A DNA stretch of 64,000 bases from Terrisporobacter petrolearius (lineage in GTDB: Bacteria; Bacillota; Clostridia; Peptostreptococcales; Peptostreptococcaceae). The stretch is from contig NZ_JAHZMO010000008.1 in assembly GCF_020748185.1 (NCBI RefSeq), positions 62,001 through 126,000 of the forward strand. Reading direction: 5' to 3'. The notes beneath the pieces were generated by a model. It was not told the DNA's origin and did not search any database. It saw only the letters and a list, made by a program, of their open reading frames with translations. A program made the translations under genes and the position numbers. Below are positions 9,258 to 17,403 of this stretch, in pieces; position 1 is the first letter of the stretch, and each line of letters opens with the position of its first letter.

Positions 9258-10151
9258 TTAGCTAGCTTTTTCTTCTTTTTCAGTTTTTACATCTTTAGTC
9301 ATAGCTGCTTTAAACATAGTTGCTGAAGTATAAACAACAACTAAAACTACTAACCATTTTAACCAGTATACTGGCATGTTAGTTACGAATAATAATGCAA
9401 GAATTGAACCTATTACCCCACCTATAGTTATACCCATAGATACTTGTCTTTCATAAGCTCCTTCTTTAACGAACTTTGTACTAGCTATTGGTCCAACAAA
9501 TGCACAAGCACCCATCATTATTGGGAATGCTGCTTTTGGGTTCATTCCAAGAAGTGCAATCATTGCCATACATGGTGCATATAATCCTATACCTGCTGTC
9601 ATTAATGCTCCAAGTATAAAGTTACCAACTATACCTACTATTAATTTTCCACCAGCAAGACCCATAGCCTCCCCACCTGATGGCATTAATCCTAGTTGAC
9701 CTAACACTAATAATACAGCTGTTCCTGCAAGAGCAACTCCCATAGTTAATTGAACTTTTTTCTCTGGTAATTTTGATATTATACCAGCCCCTATCCAAGA
9801 ACCTGCTACTGCTGATATTATCATGGATAATAAAGTAGTCATGTCTACAGATATTGCATTAAGTGATAAAAACGCTTGCGTTATCATTGGCAATGCATGT
9901 GCAACGTTTAATGTACCTGGTAATAACTTATCTGGTACATTTATTTTCTTACTGAATTTTAAAATTGCTGTTGTAGTTGCAAAAGAACCTACTCCTATTG
10001 CATCTAAGAAATCTGTTATAAATCCTATAAATAGTCCTGTTCTGAATACGTTTGCCTTAGATGCATCCCTGTGTTTTCTAAAGTCATTTACGTAAACTGT
10101 TGTGTAACCTGCTGTTATAACGCCTAATGCGCCTAAAATTGCTGTTAGCAT
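9258..10151 (-). CDS. TSUP-family (TauE/SafE) anion exporter
   Basis: The ATG at 10151 is preceded by AAGGGGG. A TTG 14 codons upstream lacks a ribosome site, so a 297-residue product is preferred. It has about eight hydrophobic segments. The N-terminal half carries FIGFITDFLDAIGVGSF, and a matching glycine-rich segment in the second half is GKLIVGIVGNFILGALMTAG. This pseudo-twofold arrangement is typical of TauE/SafE permeases that export sulfite, sulfoacetate or related anions. There is no adjacent sulfur gene, so the substrate is open. The gene is monocistronic with its own terminator. The short tail is Lys/Glu-rich. Confidence 0.85.
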   Translation of the reverse strand: MLTAILGALGVITAGYTTVYVNDFRKHRDASKANVFRTGLFIGFITDFLDAIGVGSFATTTAILKFSKKINVPDKLLPGTLNVAHALPMITQAFLSLNAISVDMTTLLSMIISAVAGSWIGAGIISKLPEKKVQLTMGVALAGTAVLLVLGQLGLMPSGGEAMGLAGGKLIVGIVGNFILGALMTAGIGLYAPCMAMIALLGMNPKAAFPIMMGACAFVGPIASTKFVKEGAYERQVSMGITIGGVIGSILALLFVTNMPVYWLKWLVVLVVVYTSATMFKAAMTKDVKTEKEEKAS

Positions 10152-10354
10152 AATTGCTTTAGCCCCCTTAAAATTAAATATTTGTTTTGACAAGAACGAT
10201 TATACATCTTATTTTTATATTTTTCTATACCTTTTTTAATTTTTTTTAAAATTTTTTTATATTTCCAAATACACAAAATTATTTCATGTCTTATTTTGTT
10301 ATAAAAAGGTTGAATTTTACACAATTTCAGTAGAACTGTCTATGAAGTTTAAAT

Positions 10355-10386
10355 AAAAAAAATACTAGTATTTTTACTAGTATTTT
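10355..10386 (-). terminator. terminator of the deformylase gene
   Basis: AATACTAGTA, four bases, TACTAGTATT, then a T run on the minus strand. Confidence 0.85.
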
Positions 10387-10389
10387 ACC

Positions 10390-10806
10390 CTAAATTATTA
10401 TCCCATTACAGTGATCAACTTCATGTTGAATAATTTGTGCTACAAATCCATTAAATTTATTCTTTTGTTTTTTGAAACTTCTATCAAAATATTCTACCTC
10501 TATTGTTTCATATCTTGTTGTTTGTCTAATACCTATTAAAGATAAACAACTTTCCTCTATCACATAACTATTCTCTTTTTTAGTTATAACTGGGTTGATC
10601 ATTGGAACTATTGAATTTCCTACAGCAAATACAATTATACATTTCTTAACTCCTATCATGTTTGCTGCCATTCCAACACAGTTTTCAAGATTTGCTCTCA
10701 ATGTATCAATTAAATCATCAACTACATGTACATCTTCTTTAGTAGCTAGTTCAGATTTTTCTCCTAAAAACAATAGGTCTTTCATAATTGGTTTTATCAT
10801 ATTCAT
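10390..10806 (-). CDS. def: peptide deformylase (short clostridial paralogue)
   Basis: Peptide deformylase removes the N-formyl group from nascent proteins using a divalent metal. All three family motifs are present: motif I as VGMAANMIG, motif II as EESCLS and motif III as QHEVDH, whose two His and the motif II Cys bind the metal. Motif I normally ends with a catalytic-pocket Gln (GLAAPQ) but here has Met. I recall that variant from other clostridial short deformylases, so it is probably a subgroup trait. The start is taken at 10806 or 10800; an upstream frame to 10845 lacks a ribosome site. Length is about 136-138 residues. It is a stand-alone gene without fmt. Confidence 0.85.
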   Translation of the reverse strand: MNMIKPIMKDLLFLGEKSELATKEDVHVVDDLIDTLRANLENCVGMAANMIGVKKCIIVFAVGNSIVPMINPVITKKENSYVIEESCLSLIGIRQTTRYETIEVEYFDRSFKKQKNKFNGFVAQIIQHEVDHCNGIII

Positions 10807-10986
10807 CCCAACCTTTCCAATTTTACTTATGTATTTATGTTTCATAATATGTTTTTCTTATTATATCATATAAAAATTTTCTATTCTTCATTATTCCTTG
10901 AAGAATAACTTTAATAGTTACCTCTAATGATAAAATTTATAATTTTTGATATAATAACATTACATTAATATGAGGAGATTTATAAA

Positions 10987-11430
10987 ATGAACAATAATAT
11001 TGATAATAAAATAACATTCAATCCTAATAAGTATTCTTGGAATGAATCTATGATTTTAGATAAAATACAAGAAATTTTAGATAATAAAAATATAGATGAC
11101 TTAGAGCTTAGCAAAGAAGAGTTAGAAGATATAATATCTAAATTAAATAACAGCATTTCAACAGAAGAATTAAATGAGTCTGCTTGCATTATAGCTGAGA
11201 ATATTGATGAATTAAAAGTTTTACCTAAAGAAGATGTAAAAGAATATATATTAAAATTAATAAATTACTTAAACAATACTAATTTAAAATGTATTATAGG
11301 TCAATTTAAAGGAATTGAATTTGAGGTATTTAAAGATTCCAAAGTGGATGATGTATTTAAAGATTACTACTCAAAATACGATGAAACATATGGAATATCT
11401 AGCATGCTTTCAGACTTAGGTTTAAAATAA
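10987..11430 (+). CDS. hypothetical acidic protein
   Basis: The 147-residue hydrophilic protein starts at an ATG behind AGGAGA. It is rich in Asn, Asp, Glu, Ile and Leu and predicted largely helical, for example LDKIQEILDNKNIDDLELSK and LSKEELEDIISKLNNS. It has no signal peptide, membrane segment or Cys-based metal site. No family is recognised. It is a single gene that converges with the DUF2628 gene across a shared terminator. Confidence 0.7.
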   Translation: MNNNIDNKITFNPNKYSWNESMILDKIQEILDNKNIDDLELSKEELEDIISKLNNSISTEELNESACIIAENIDELKVLPKEDVKEYILKLINYLNNTNLKCIIGQFKGIEFEVFKDSKVDDVFKDYYSKYDETYGISSMLSDLGLK

Positions 11431-11433
11431 ACA

Positions 11434-11475
11434 AAAATAGCATTCACTAAAATAAATTAGTGAATGCTATTTTAT
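11434..11475. terminator. bidirectional terminator
   Basis: AATAGCATTCACTAA pairs with TTAGTGAATGCTATT with A and T tracts on either side, between convergent genes. Confidence 0.88.
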
Positions 11476-11916
11476 TTACATTTTTGAAACCAAAGCTAAA
11501 ATTATTATTACCACTATGTTGTGAACTGCGTATAATCCAATTGCAAGAGGTAAGTTTGTTCCTCCTCTTTTCTTTGCAATTATCTCTTTGGCCTCAGGTA
11601 ATAATCCCTTTGTTTTTTCCATATTTCCACGTATCTGATCCTGGTATAATGCATTTGCATAAATCCCTATACCAATTAAAACTGCAAGGTTTAGTATGCC
11701 TCCAATATATGGTGTAGAAGATGCTACTAAGCTTAATATAAAAAATGCACCTGCTTTAAAGTACATTTTTCTATATATCATCCAATATATGCCCATAAAA
11801 AATGCTGACCAGTTCCAAGATATGCTCTTTCCTGAATCATCCATTTTTCTAAATTTTTCTTCATAAAAATTCAGATTCTTTTGTATAAATAAATTTAATT
11901 CATTTACTTGTTGCAT
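11476..11916 (-). CDS. DUF2628 membrane protein
   Basis: The 146-residue protein has the core SWNWSAFFMGIYWMIYRKMY, the hallmark of DUF2628 proteins. Three hydrophobic helices follow: FKAGAFFILSLVASS, GGILNLAVLIGIGIYANALY and LPLAIGLYAVHNIVVIIILA. The N-terminal 35 residues are hydrophilic and probably cytosolic. The family is widespread in Firmicutes and its function is unknown. The ATG follows AAGGAGA. The gene is monocistronic. Confidence 0.8.
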   Translation of the reverse strand: MQQVNELNLFIQKNLNFYEEKFRKMDDSGKSISWNWSAFFMGIYWMIYRKMYFKAGAFFILSLVASSTPYIGGILNLAVLIGIGIYANALYQDQIRGNMEKTKGLLPEAKEIIAKKRGGTNLPLAIGLYAVHNIVVIIILALVSKM

Positions 11917-12117
11917 AAATTTTTCTCCTTGATGATTTTAATTCTTGAAATACTTAATATATTATCATATTTTTGCTCATTATGCTCAAAATTAATTTGT
12001 CTTTTATATTAATATTTATACCCATTTTAAAATTAACAAAACTAAATTGTATGGTATTCAAAATATTCAAACAGACTTTTTCATAGTAATTTTATATTTT
12101 TTGTTAAACTTTTATCA

Positions 12118-13341
12118 CTAAAAACATATCAATTCATTAAAACATTTAATAGCATAAGAATCTGTCATACAAGAAATATAATCTACTATGGCTTCTTTAT
12201 ATATTTTTTCACTATGTAGAGTTCCATAAACCTTCACATTATTTAGACTATTTTTCAAATCTTTTCTATCAAAAATACCTTCATCACAATACTTTATTAT
12301 CCACCCTTTAAAATCACTTAAGACAAATCTGTATTTCTTATCTATATTGGCTTGCAAATTATTTATGGTATTTTCCTTGTCATAATATTTGAATAATTCT
12401 TCAAATATGCTGTTAATCACTAAGTTTGCATATTTTTTATAGTAGCTAAACTTTTCGTTATCGTATATTTTTTCATAGTTAAATTTTTTTATGGAGTCAA
12501 TAAAGTTCTGTTTTTCATGAGAAAAGCAAATTCCATTTTCAATAGAGCTGTTTTCAATAAGATCGCCCATTAATTCGTGCATTATTACGGAAGTGTTCAC
12601 TGTTTTTTGGCCGTACTTATGACCTAGTTCATATACTTCTTTTAAATCATCACGACTAATTATTTTTAAAAGAAGTGCATCTTCTATATCTCTTCCAAGA
12701 TAAGCTATCTTGTCAGCAATTTTCACAACACAACCTTCCCAAGTATAAGGCTGCACCTGACCAGGATTAGTTATGGTATTTAGATCTATAAAATCTTTTC
12801 TAGGGTAGATTCCATTTTCATCCACCTCACCACAATGACATATTATGCCATCTCTCACTGCATATGTAAGGTTTAAATTACTTAGGTCTCCCTTATTATC
12901 TTGGAGTAATTCCAGCTTGTCTACTACTTTCAAACCATTTTTTTCATGCCAAAAAGAATAGTTTAAATTTTCTTCTAGTATATTTTTTATAACTTTTTCC
13001 CCCTCATGACCAAAGGGTGCATGGCCTAAATCATGGCCTGTTGCTATTGCTTTTGTTAATTCATGGTTTAGCCCTAAAGCTTTAGCTATAATATAACTTA
13101 CTGATTCCACATGAGATACATGCTCCATTCTTGTGCAAATATGATCATTTTGTGTATTAAAAAATACCTGTGTCTTATGTTTTAATCTTCTATATGCTAA
13201 ACAGTGTAAAATTCTAGTATAATCTCTTTCAAACTCACTTCTCATATCATTTTTTCTTGAGTATAGTTCTTTTTGTCTTAAAAGAGCTTCTTTAGAGTTT
13301 TTATCTTCATTAATTGCCACATGAGAAAATCTTTTGTACAT
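12118..13341 (-). CDS. dgt: deoxyguanosinetriphosphate triphosphohydrolase-like protein (HD domain)
   Basis: The 407-residue protein has the dNTPase HD-domain pattern: an early RTR-like region (DYTRILHCLAYRRLKHKTQV), THMEHV-type RMEHVSHVE, then ATGHDLGHAPFGHEGE carrying the metal-binding HD, and later KIADKIAYLGRDIEDAL. Dgt enzymes hydrolyse dNTPs to deoxynucleosides and tripolyphosphate, lowering dNTP pools and limiting DNA phage replication. The ATG follows GGAGGG. No SAM or effector domain is fused, and the length fits the clostridial type. It is a single gene; no clear terminator was seen at its 3' end. Substrate preference among dNTPs is not readable from sequence. Confidence 0.88.
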   Translation of the reverse strand: MYKRFSHVAINEDKNSKEALLRQKELYSRKNDMRSEFERDYTRILHCLAYRRLKHKTQVFFNTQNDHICTRMEHVSHVESVSYIIAKALGLNHELTKAIATGHDLGHAPFGHEGEKVIKNILEENLNYSFWHEKNGLKVVDKLELLQDNKGDLSNLNLTYAVRDGIICHCGEVDENGIYPRKDFIDLNTITNPGQVQPYTWEGCVVKIADKIAYLGRDIEDALLLKIISRDDLKEVYELGHKYGQKTVNTSVIMHELMGDLIENSSIENGICFSHEKQNFIDSIKKFNYEKIYDNEKFSYYKKYANLVINSIFEELFKYYDKENTINNLQANIDKKYRFVLSDFKGWIIKYCDEGIFDRKDLKNSLNNVKVYGTLHSEKIYKEAIVDYISCMTDSYAIKCFNELICF

Positions 13342-13454
13342 AATATCCCTCCATATATAAATATAAGTTATATATTAATAATATTATAACACTGTTTTTT
13401 TATGCCTATACTATTCTTACTAATATCTTAATCTGCATATAGCTTTAACGGATA

Positions 13455-13482
13455 AAGGTATACACATTTTTGTGTATACCCT
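13455..13482 (-). terminator. terminator-like hairpin after the permease fragment
   Basis: AAGGGTATACACA and TGTGTATACCTT form a near-perfect stem on the minus strand below the 13509 stop codon. It is probably the original terminator of the lost ABC operon. Confidence 0.65.
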
Positions 13483-13508
13483 TAAAGTAGAAAGTTTAAA
13501 AATTATAA

Positions 13509-13742
13509 TTAACTCACTGTACGTTCTACAACACTTTGCCTACCTGCAAAGCGATAGATAACATATGGAACTAAAGAGCATAGGACAAATAATAAGGGTA
13601 ATATGATCACCAGTGGCCAGAAATTAAATTTGAAGTTTAAAAACCAAATTTGATCCACGTGTGGGCGAGCTACTTTAGAAAGCACATCCTTTATTAATGA
13701 TGTATCTATCAGACCTCCCCAGGTAAGAGTAACAACCTTCAT
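13509..13742 (-). pseudogene. C-terminal remnant of an FtsX-like ABC permease joined to intron sequence
   Basis: This 77-codon frame ends with one long membrane helix (WPLVIILPLLFVLCSLVPYV) and the tail YRFAGRQSVVERTVS. A final helix followed by [KR]xS[IV]VERLR is typical of the C-terminus of FtsX-domain (BceB/SalY-like) permeases of 600 or more residues. No other permease helix precedes it. The first codons (MKVVTLTWGGL) coincide with group II intron sequence read as codons (minus-strand TTACCTGGGGAGGTCTG), so the start codon is not native. The simplest reading is a deletion that fused an intron fragment to the last part of a permease gene. No ribosome site of note was seen. It is unlikely to be functional. 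Confidence 0.6.
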
Positions 13743-13958
13743 CTCATATATCTTCTACATTTACTACTAGAAATTTCGGATAGTGTTGGACTTCGTTTTG
13801 TTTAACTTCTAGTAAGCCTCATCTGTAGTTCGTGTCCCTCAGACCAAGACTTTACCGTAGGCTTCCTTAAGATTCCACCTCACGATGGACAACCTTGCCC
13901 TTACCACAAGCCTGCAACGGACTTTTACCGTCAAGTTGTTGCCTATGCTTGGCATACT
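13711..13958 (-). mobile_element. group II intron remnant (5' domain I region, no reverse transcriptase)
   Basis: Read on the minus strand, the segment holds phrases characteristic of bacterial group II intron RNA, in order: TGACGGTAAAAGTCCG, GAGGTGGAATCTTAAGGAAG, GGTCTGAGGGACACGAACT, GTTAAACAAAACGAAGTCC, AGAAGATATATGAG and TTACCTGGGGAGGTCTG. In intact introns the last phrase lies shortly before the LtrA reverse-transcriptase frame. Here it runs instead into the ABC-permease tail, and no reverse transcriptase or domain V/VI sequence follows. GC content is visibly higher than its neighbours. The identification rests on recall of conserved intron phrases. Confidence 0.6.
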
Positions 13959-13998
13959 AAAAAAGTAAGAAATATTGTATATTCCTTACTTTTTTATG
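13957..13998 (-). terminator. terminator of the 14061-14741 gene
   Basis: AAAAAAGTAAG, a loop, CTTACTTTTTTT on the minus strand, immediately before the intron remnant. Confidence 0.75.
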
Positions 13999-14060
13999 CA
14001 TAAAATCGTTTTCCTTATTAATTCAATCTAAATCTATATACTTAACCAACGGTGTTGTAA

Positions 14061-14741
14061 TTAATATACTCTGTATTGTTTTTGTATACTCATACTATCA
14101 GATACATATGTTTTAGTTGTTGAACTAGATCCTGAAAAAGTAAATCCAGGAATGCTAATTCCACCGCCACCAGTCTGAGTCACTTTAGTATAAAATTTAC
14201 CAGTTACCCCAACTGTAGCAGCTGAAACTGGGTATTTAGTTGTTTTCCAACTATTACTTTGCTTCCATGAACAAGTATATTTACCAGCTGCTAATGAAGA
14301 ACCTACTGTACAGCTATTAATTTGTCTAAATGATAAGTTGGTATAAATTTCAAAACTTGCATCCATTTCAGCCTTAAAAGCAGTATTTTTAGAATAAGAC
14401 TGTTTCCAAGATGCTTGTCTCCAAGTAATATTACCTGCCGCTTTAACATTTTTGCCTTTCATTTACAACGGTTTTCTTATTTCTTCTAGGGCTTTTTCCG
14501 TTCTTTCTGCTACTTGCTTATCAGCCTCATTAATCGTAATACCTTCATTTTTTGCTAGATTTTCCACATATTTTTCCCTTGTTATTTCTTTAATTGTTAC
14601 CTCTTCATCCCCCTCAGACATTATATTTATTGGATTATTACTTTTACCCAAAGAATCTGCACTTACTATATTAGTCAGAGAAATAGAACCTATAATTAGC
14701 CCACTTAATAATAATACTTTAATATTTTGTTTTATTTTCAT
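14061..14741 (-). pseudogene. secreted hypothetical protein gene interrupted by an in-frame TAA
   Basis: The ATG at 14741 follows AAGGGGGGG and encodes a clear signal peptide: MKIKQNIK, then LLLSGLIIGSISLTNIVSA, with cleavage before DSLG. The mature part has VTIKEITREKYVENLAKNEG and then EEIRKPL. A TAA at 14463-14465 interrupts the frame, and the very next codon is ATG, continuing in phase for 133 codons (MKGKNVKAAGNITWRQASWK to SIQKQYRVY). The second part is Ser/Thr/Lys-rich and reads like an extracellular beta-rich domain. No ribosome site lies before the second ATG. The simplest reading is a nonsense mutation in one ~226-residue exported protein. Stop-codon read-through or termination-reinitiation is possible. 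No family is recognised. Confidence 0.6.
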
Positions 14742-14875
14742 AAAATCCCCCCCTTTATTAATAAATGTAGCATACTCTTTCATAATACATAATATTATAT
14801 TTACAATAATTTAAATATAAAAATTAGACATTATATTTTAAAAGTTTTAATAATATTCAGATCAATATTAATTCT

Positions 14876-15430
14876 TTATTTTGTATCACTAATTTTTAAA
14901 TAAATTACAATTTCTCCTGTAGATTTATGTTTAAAAATCTCATCAATATTTGTGCTTTGTACATTTTTCACATCATCACCTATAATATAGCCTATAATTG
15001 GTAACTCGTTATTAATGATTATTTCTTTCTCTGTATCTAATCCAAATAGGGCTATTCCACTAGTATTTTTAAAAAAGTCTGACGTTATTGTATTTATGTC
15101 AGAATCACCAATATATACCTTAATATTTTCATTTTCTTGATATATACTTAAATTGATTTTATCTACATTTTTATCAAAAGTTAAAGTTGTATTATATAAA
15201 CGCTCTTCTTTTTCAAAATTACCTTTTTTAAACTCTTTTGAATATAAACTAACATTATATTTTCCTTTTGTTATATTTTTTATTTGATAATCAATACCCA
15301 TTCCGCTTATGTTATTTTCACCTGTATCATTTTTAGTTATAACCACTTTATCCTCTACCTGATTATAATTACATGAAGTCGAAAAAAATGATATTACAAA
15401 TATACAACCTAATAGTAATAATTTTTTCAT
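14876..15430 (-). CDS. putative lipoprotein of unknown function
   Basis: The 184-residue protein has a lipoprotein-type N-terminus: MKKLLLLGCIFVISFFSTSC, where the Cys is the likely lipidation site. The lipobox STSC is imperfect. The mature part is hydrophilic and rich in Ile, Asn and Lys, with alternating strand-like stretches such as KYNVSLYSKEF and NIKVYIGDSDIN. The start follows AAGGAGGGTGA. It lies next to the interrupted secreted-protein gene on the same strand, about 135 nt upstream, and could be co-expressed. No family is recognised. Confidence 0.7.
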   Translation of the reverse strand: MKKLLLLGCIFVISFFSTSCNYNQVEDKVVITKNDTGENNISGMGIDYQIKNITKGKYNVSLYSKEFKKGNFEKEERLYNTTLTFDKNVDKINLSIYQENENIKVYIGDSDINTITSDFFKNTSGIALFGLDTEKEIIINNELPIIGYIIGDDVKNVQSTNIDEIFKHKSTGEIVIYLKISDTK

Positions 15431-15837
15431 AAATCACCCTCCTTAACTTTCTATATTATTAAAATCTAATCAAATCTTTAATTTTACTTTATCCCATATT
15501 TAAACTAAGCCTCCTTATCCATCAAATTAATCTGTATCCTATTTTTTCATAGTAGTCATCATTATCATACATAAAATTTTAAGTTAATCTTAAGATAGTA
15601 ACCTAAATTAAACTTAACGATATAGCTTTGTTTATCTTTTCATTAAACTTAATTTTAATTAATCTAATTTATAATTAATTATATTATTTAAATATTTTAT
15701 TCGTAATATGGTTTGATTAAATTATATATATATTTTAATTAAAATCAACATTTTTTAACATCAATAAGTTATTTTTCTAATCAAAGTCAAAAATTTTCCT
15801 AGAAATAGGTTAATATAAACTTTTTTAATACTTACTT
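15431..15837. other. AT-rich intergenic stretch without a gene
   Basis: Both strands were read; only very short frames without ribosome sites are present. The sequence is very AT-rich with no clear palindrome apart from the pepD terminator that follows. It should hold the promoter of the lipoprotein gene, but no confident -35/-10 pair was picked. Confidence 0.6.
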
Positions 15838-15877
15838 ACAAAAAAATGACATCTAATAAATTAGATGTCATTTCTTG
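15838..15877 (-). terminator. terminator of the yfcC-pepD operon
   Basis: AAATGACATCTAA, TTTA, TTAGATGTCATTTTTTTT on the minus strand. Confidence 0.9.
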
Positions 15878-15905
15878 TTTATTCTATAAAAATCTATAAA
15901 AATAA

Positions 15906-17360
15906 TCATTTAATATTTTTAAGAATAGCTACTAAGTAATCCCACGTTTTTTCTGTAGAACTAATACTTAAATGTTCATTTGGTGTGTGAACATCAAATA
16001 AGTCTGGACCTATGGATACTGCTTCTGCTCCTTTTATAGCGTCAAGTAATAATCCACATTCTAGTCCAGCATGTAATGCCACTATTTCTGGTTTTTTACC
16101 TGTTACTTCTTCGTATGTGTCCTCACAAATTTTTTCTAGTTTAGAGTTTTTAGCATATTCCCACTCAGGGTAATCATCTTCTAAGTCAAGTTTTACACCT
16201 ATAAACTTGCTAAGTAATTCCATTCTATAGCTCAGGTCTTCTTTTAAACTTTTCACAGAACTTCTAGTTGCAAATTCAAATATAATATCATTTTCATTTG
16301 TAACTACAACACCTAAATTAGTGGAGCTTTCTACTAAGCCTTCTATATCTGGGCTCATAGTTTGAATGCCTCTAGGCATTAAGTTTAGAACACCAATAAT
16401 TTTATTCTTAACATCATCACTTAATGCTTTATGATAAGTTTCTTCACCTTTATTACATTCTAAAATTACGCCTGGATCTGAAGTTTTTAACTCATTTTTA
16501 AATATATCTAAAATATTACCTATTTCTTTTTGTAAAGCTTCTTTATTATTATCATCTATAAGAATTACACATTCACTTTCACGAGGTATGGCATTATTTT
16601 TAAGTCCTCCATGAATAGAAACTAAATCATAACTTATTCCATTTTTACAAATATGATTTAAAACTCTACCCATTAATACATTGGAATTTCCTCTTTTTTT
16701 ATCAATTTCCATTCCTGAGTGTCCACCTTGAAGACCTTTTATTCCTATATTATAAGCAGTTTTTGATGAAGAAATTTCCTTATACTCTTTATCTATAGTA
16801 ATAATTGCTGTTACTCCACCAGCACAACTTACAGTTATTTTTCCCTCTTCCTCAGAATCTAAGTTTATTATATATCTTCCTTTAAAAATACTTTCATCTA
16901 GTTTCATAGCACCTATCATGCTAACTTCTTCATTAACTGTATAAAGAACTTCAAGAGGAGGGTGAGGAGTATCATCACATGCTAGTAATGCAAGCCCCAT
17001 GGCAACTGCTATTCCGTTGTCAGCGCCTAATGTTGTTCCTGTAGCATATAAATAATCTCCCTCTACTCTTAATTTTATTTCATCTTTAGTAAAGTCATGA
17101 ACTGTATCTTTATTTTTTTCACAAACCATGTCCATATGTCCTTGAAGTATTACACCTGGACTATTTTCATATCCTTTTGTACCTGGTTTTTTAATTATTA
17201 CGTTTAGAGCTTTATCTTGAATTACTTCTAATCCAAGCTTTTTTGCTTCACTTACTAAATAATCACTTATTTCTTTTTCATTTCCAGAACCTCTAGGTAT
17301 TTTAGATATCTGTGAAAAATACTTAAATACTAATTCTGGTTGTAAATTTTCTATTTTCAT
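15906..17360 (-). CDS. pepD: aminoacyl-histidine dipeptidase (PepD, M20C family)
   Basis: The 484-residue cytosolic metallopeptidase cleaves Xaa-His dipeptides such as carnosine and other dipeptides. M20 metal-site motifs are visible in order: GHMDMVCEK (His and Asp), GTTLGADNGIAVAMGLA (bridging Asp), NEEVSMIGA (catalytic and metal Glu pair), NLDSEEEG, HAGLECG and a final His in HTPNEHLSI. The dimerisation lid domain lies between. Length is typical of the family. The ATG follows GGGAGAA. It sits 43 nt downstream of a YfcC-type carrier on the same strand and shares its terminator, suggesting that peptide breakdown is coupled to transport of a product or peptide. Confidence 0.93.
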   Translation of the reverse strand: MKIENLQPELVFKYFSQISKIPRGSGNEKEISDYLVSEAKKLGLEVIQDKALNVIIKKPGTKGYENSPGVILQGHMDMVCEKNKDTVHDFTKDEIKLRVEGDYLYATGTTLGADNGIAVAMGLALLACDDTPHPPLEVLYTVNEEVSMIGAMKLDESIFKGRYIINLDSEEEGKITVSCAGGVTAIITIDKEYKEISSSKTAYNIGIKGLQGGHSGMEIDKKRGNSNVLMGRVLNHICKNGISYDLVSIHGGLKNNAIPRESECVILIDDNNKEALQKEIGNILDIFKNELKTSDPGVILECNKGEETYHKALSDDVKNKIIGVLNLMPRGIQTMSPDIEGLVESSTNLGVVVTNENDIIFEFATRSSVKSLKEDLSYRMELLSKFIGVKLDLEDDYPEWEYAKNSKLEKICEDTYEEVTGKKPEIVALHAGLECGLLLDAIKGAEAVSIGPDLFDVHTPNEHLSISSTEKTWDYLVAILKNIK

Positions 17361-17403
17361 TTTAATTCTCCCTTAATTAAATACTTTTTGAACAAATCCA
17401 ATT

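Noticed and set aside
9111-9326. 71-codon plus-strand frame overlapping the TSUP gene end
   Set aside because: No ribosome site; it crosses the TSUP terminator and lies opposite a well-supported gene.
13743-13960. IStron/group I intron
   Set aside because: No group I core (P-Q-R-S) motifs and no IS605-type transposase; the phrases match group II introns better.
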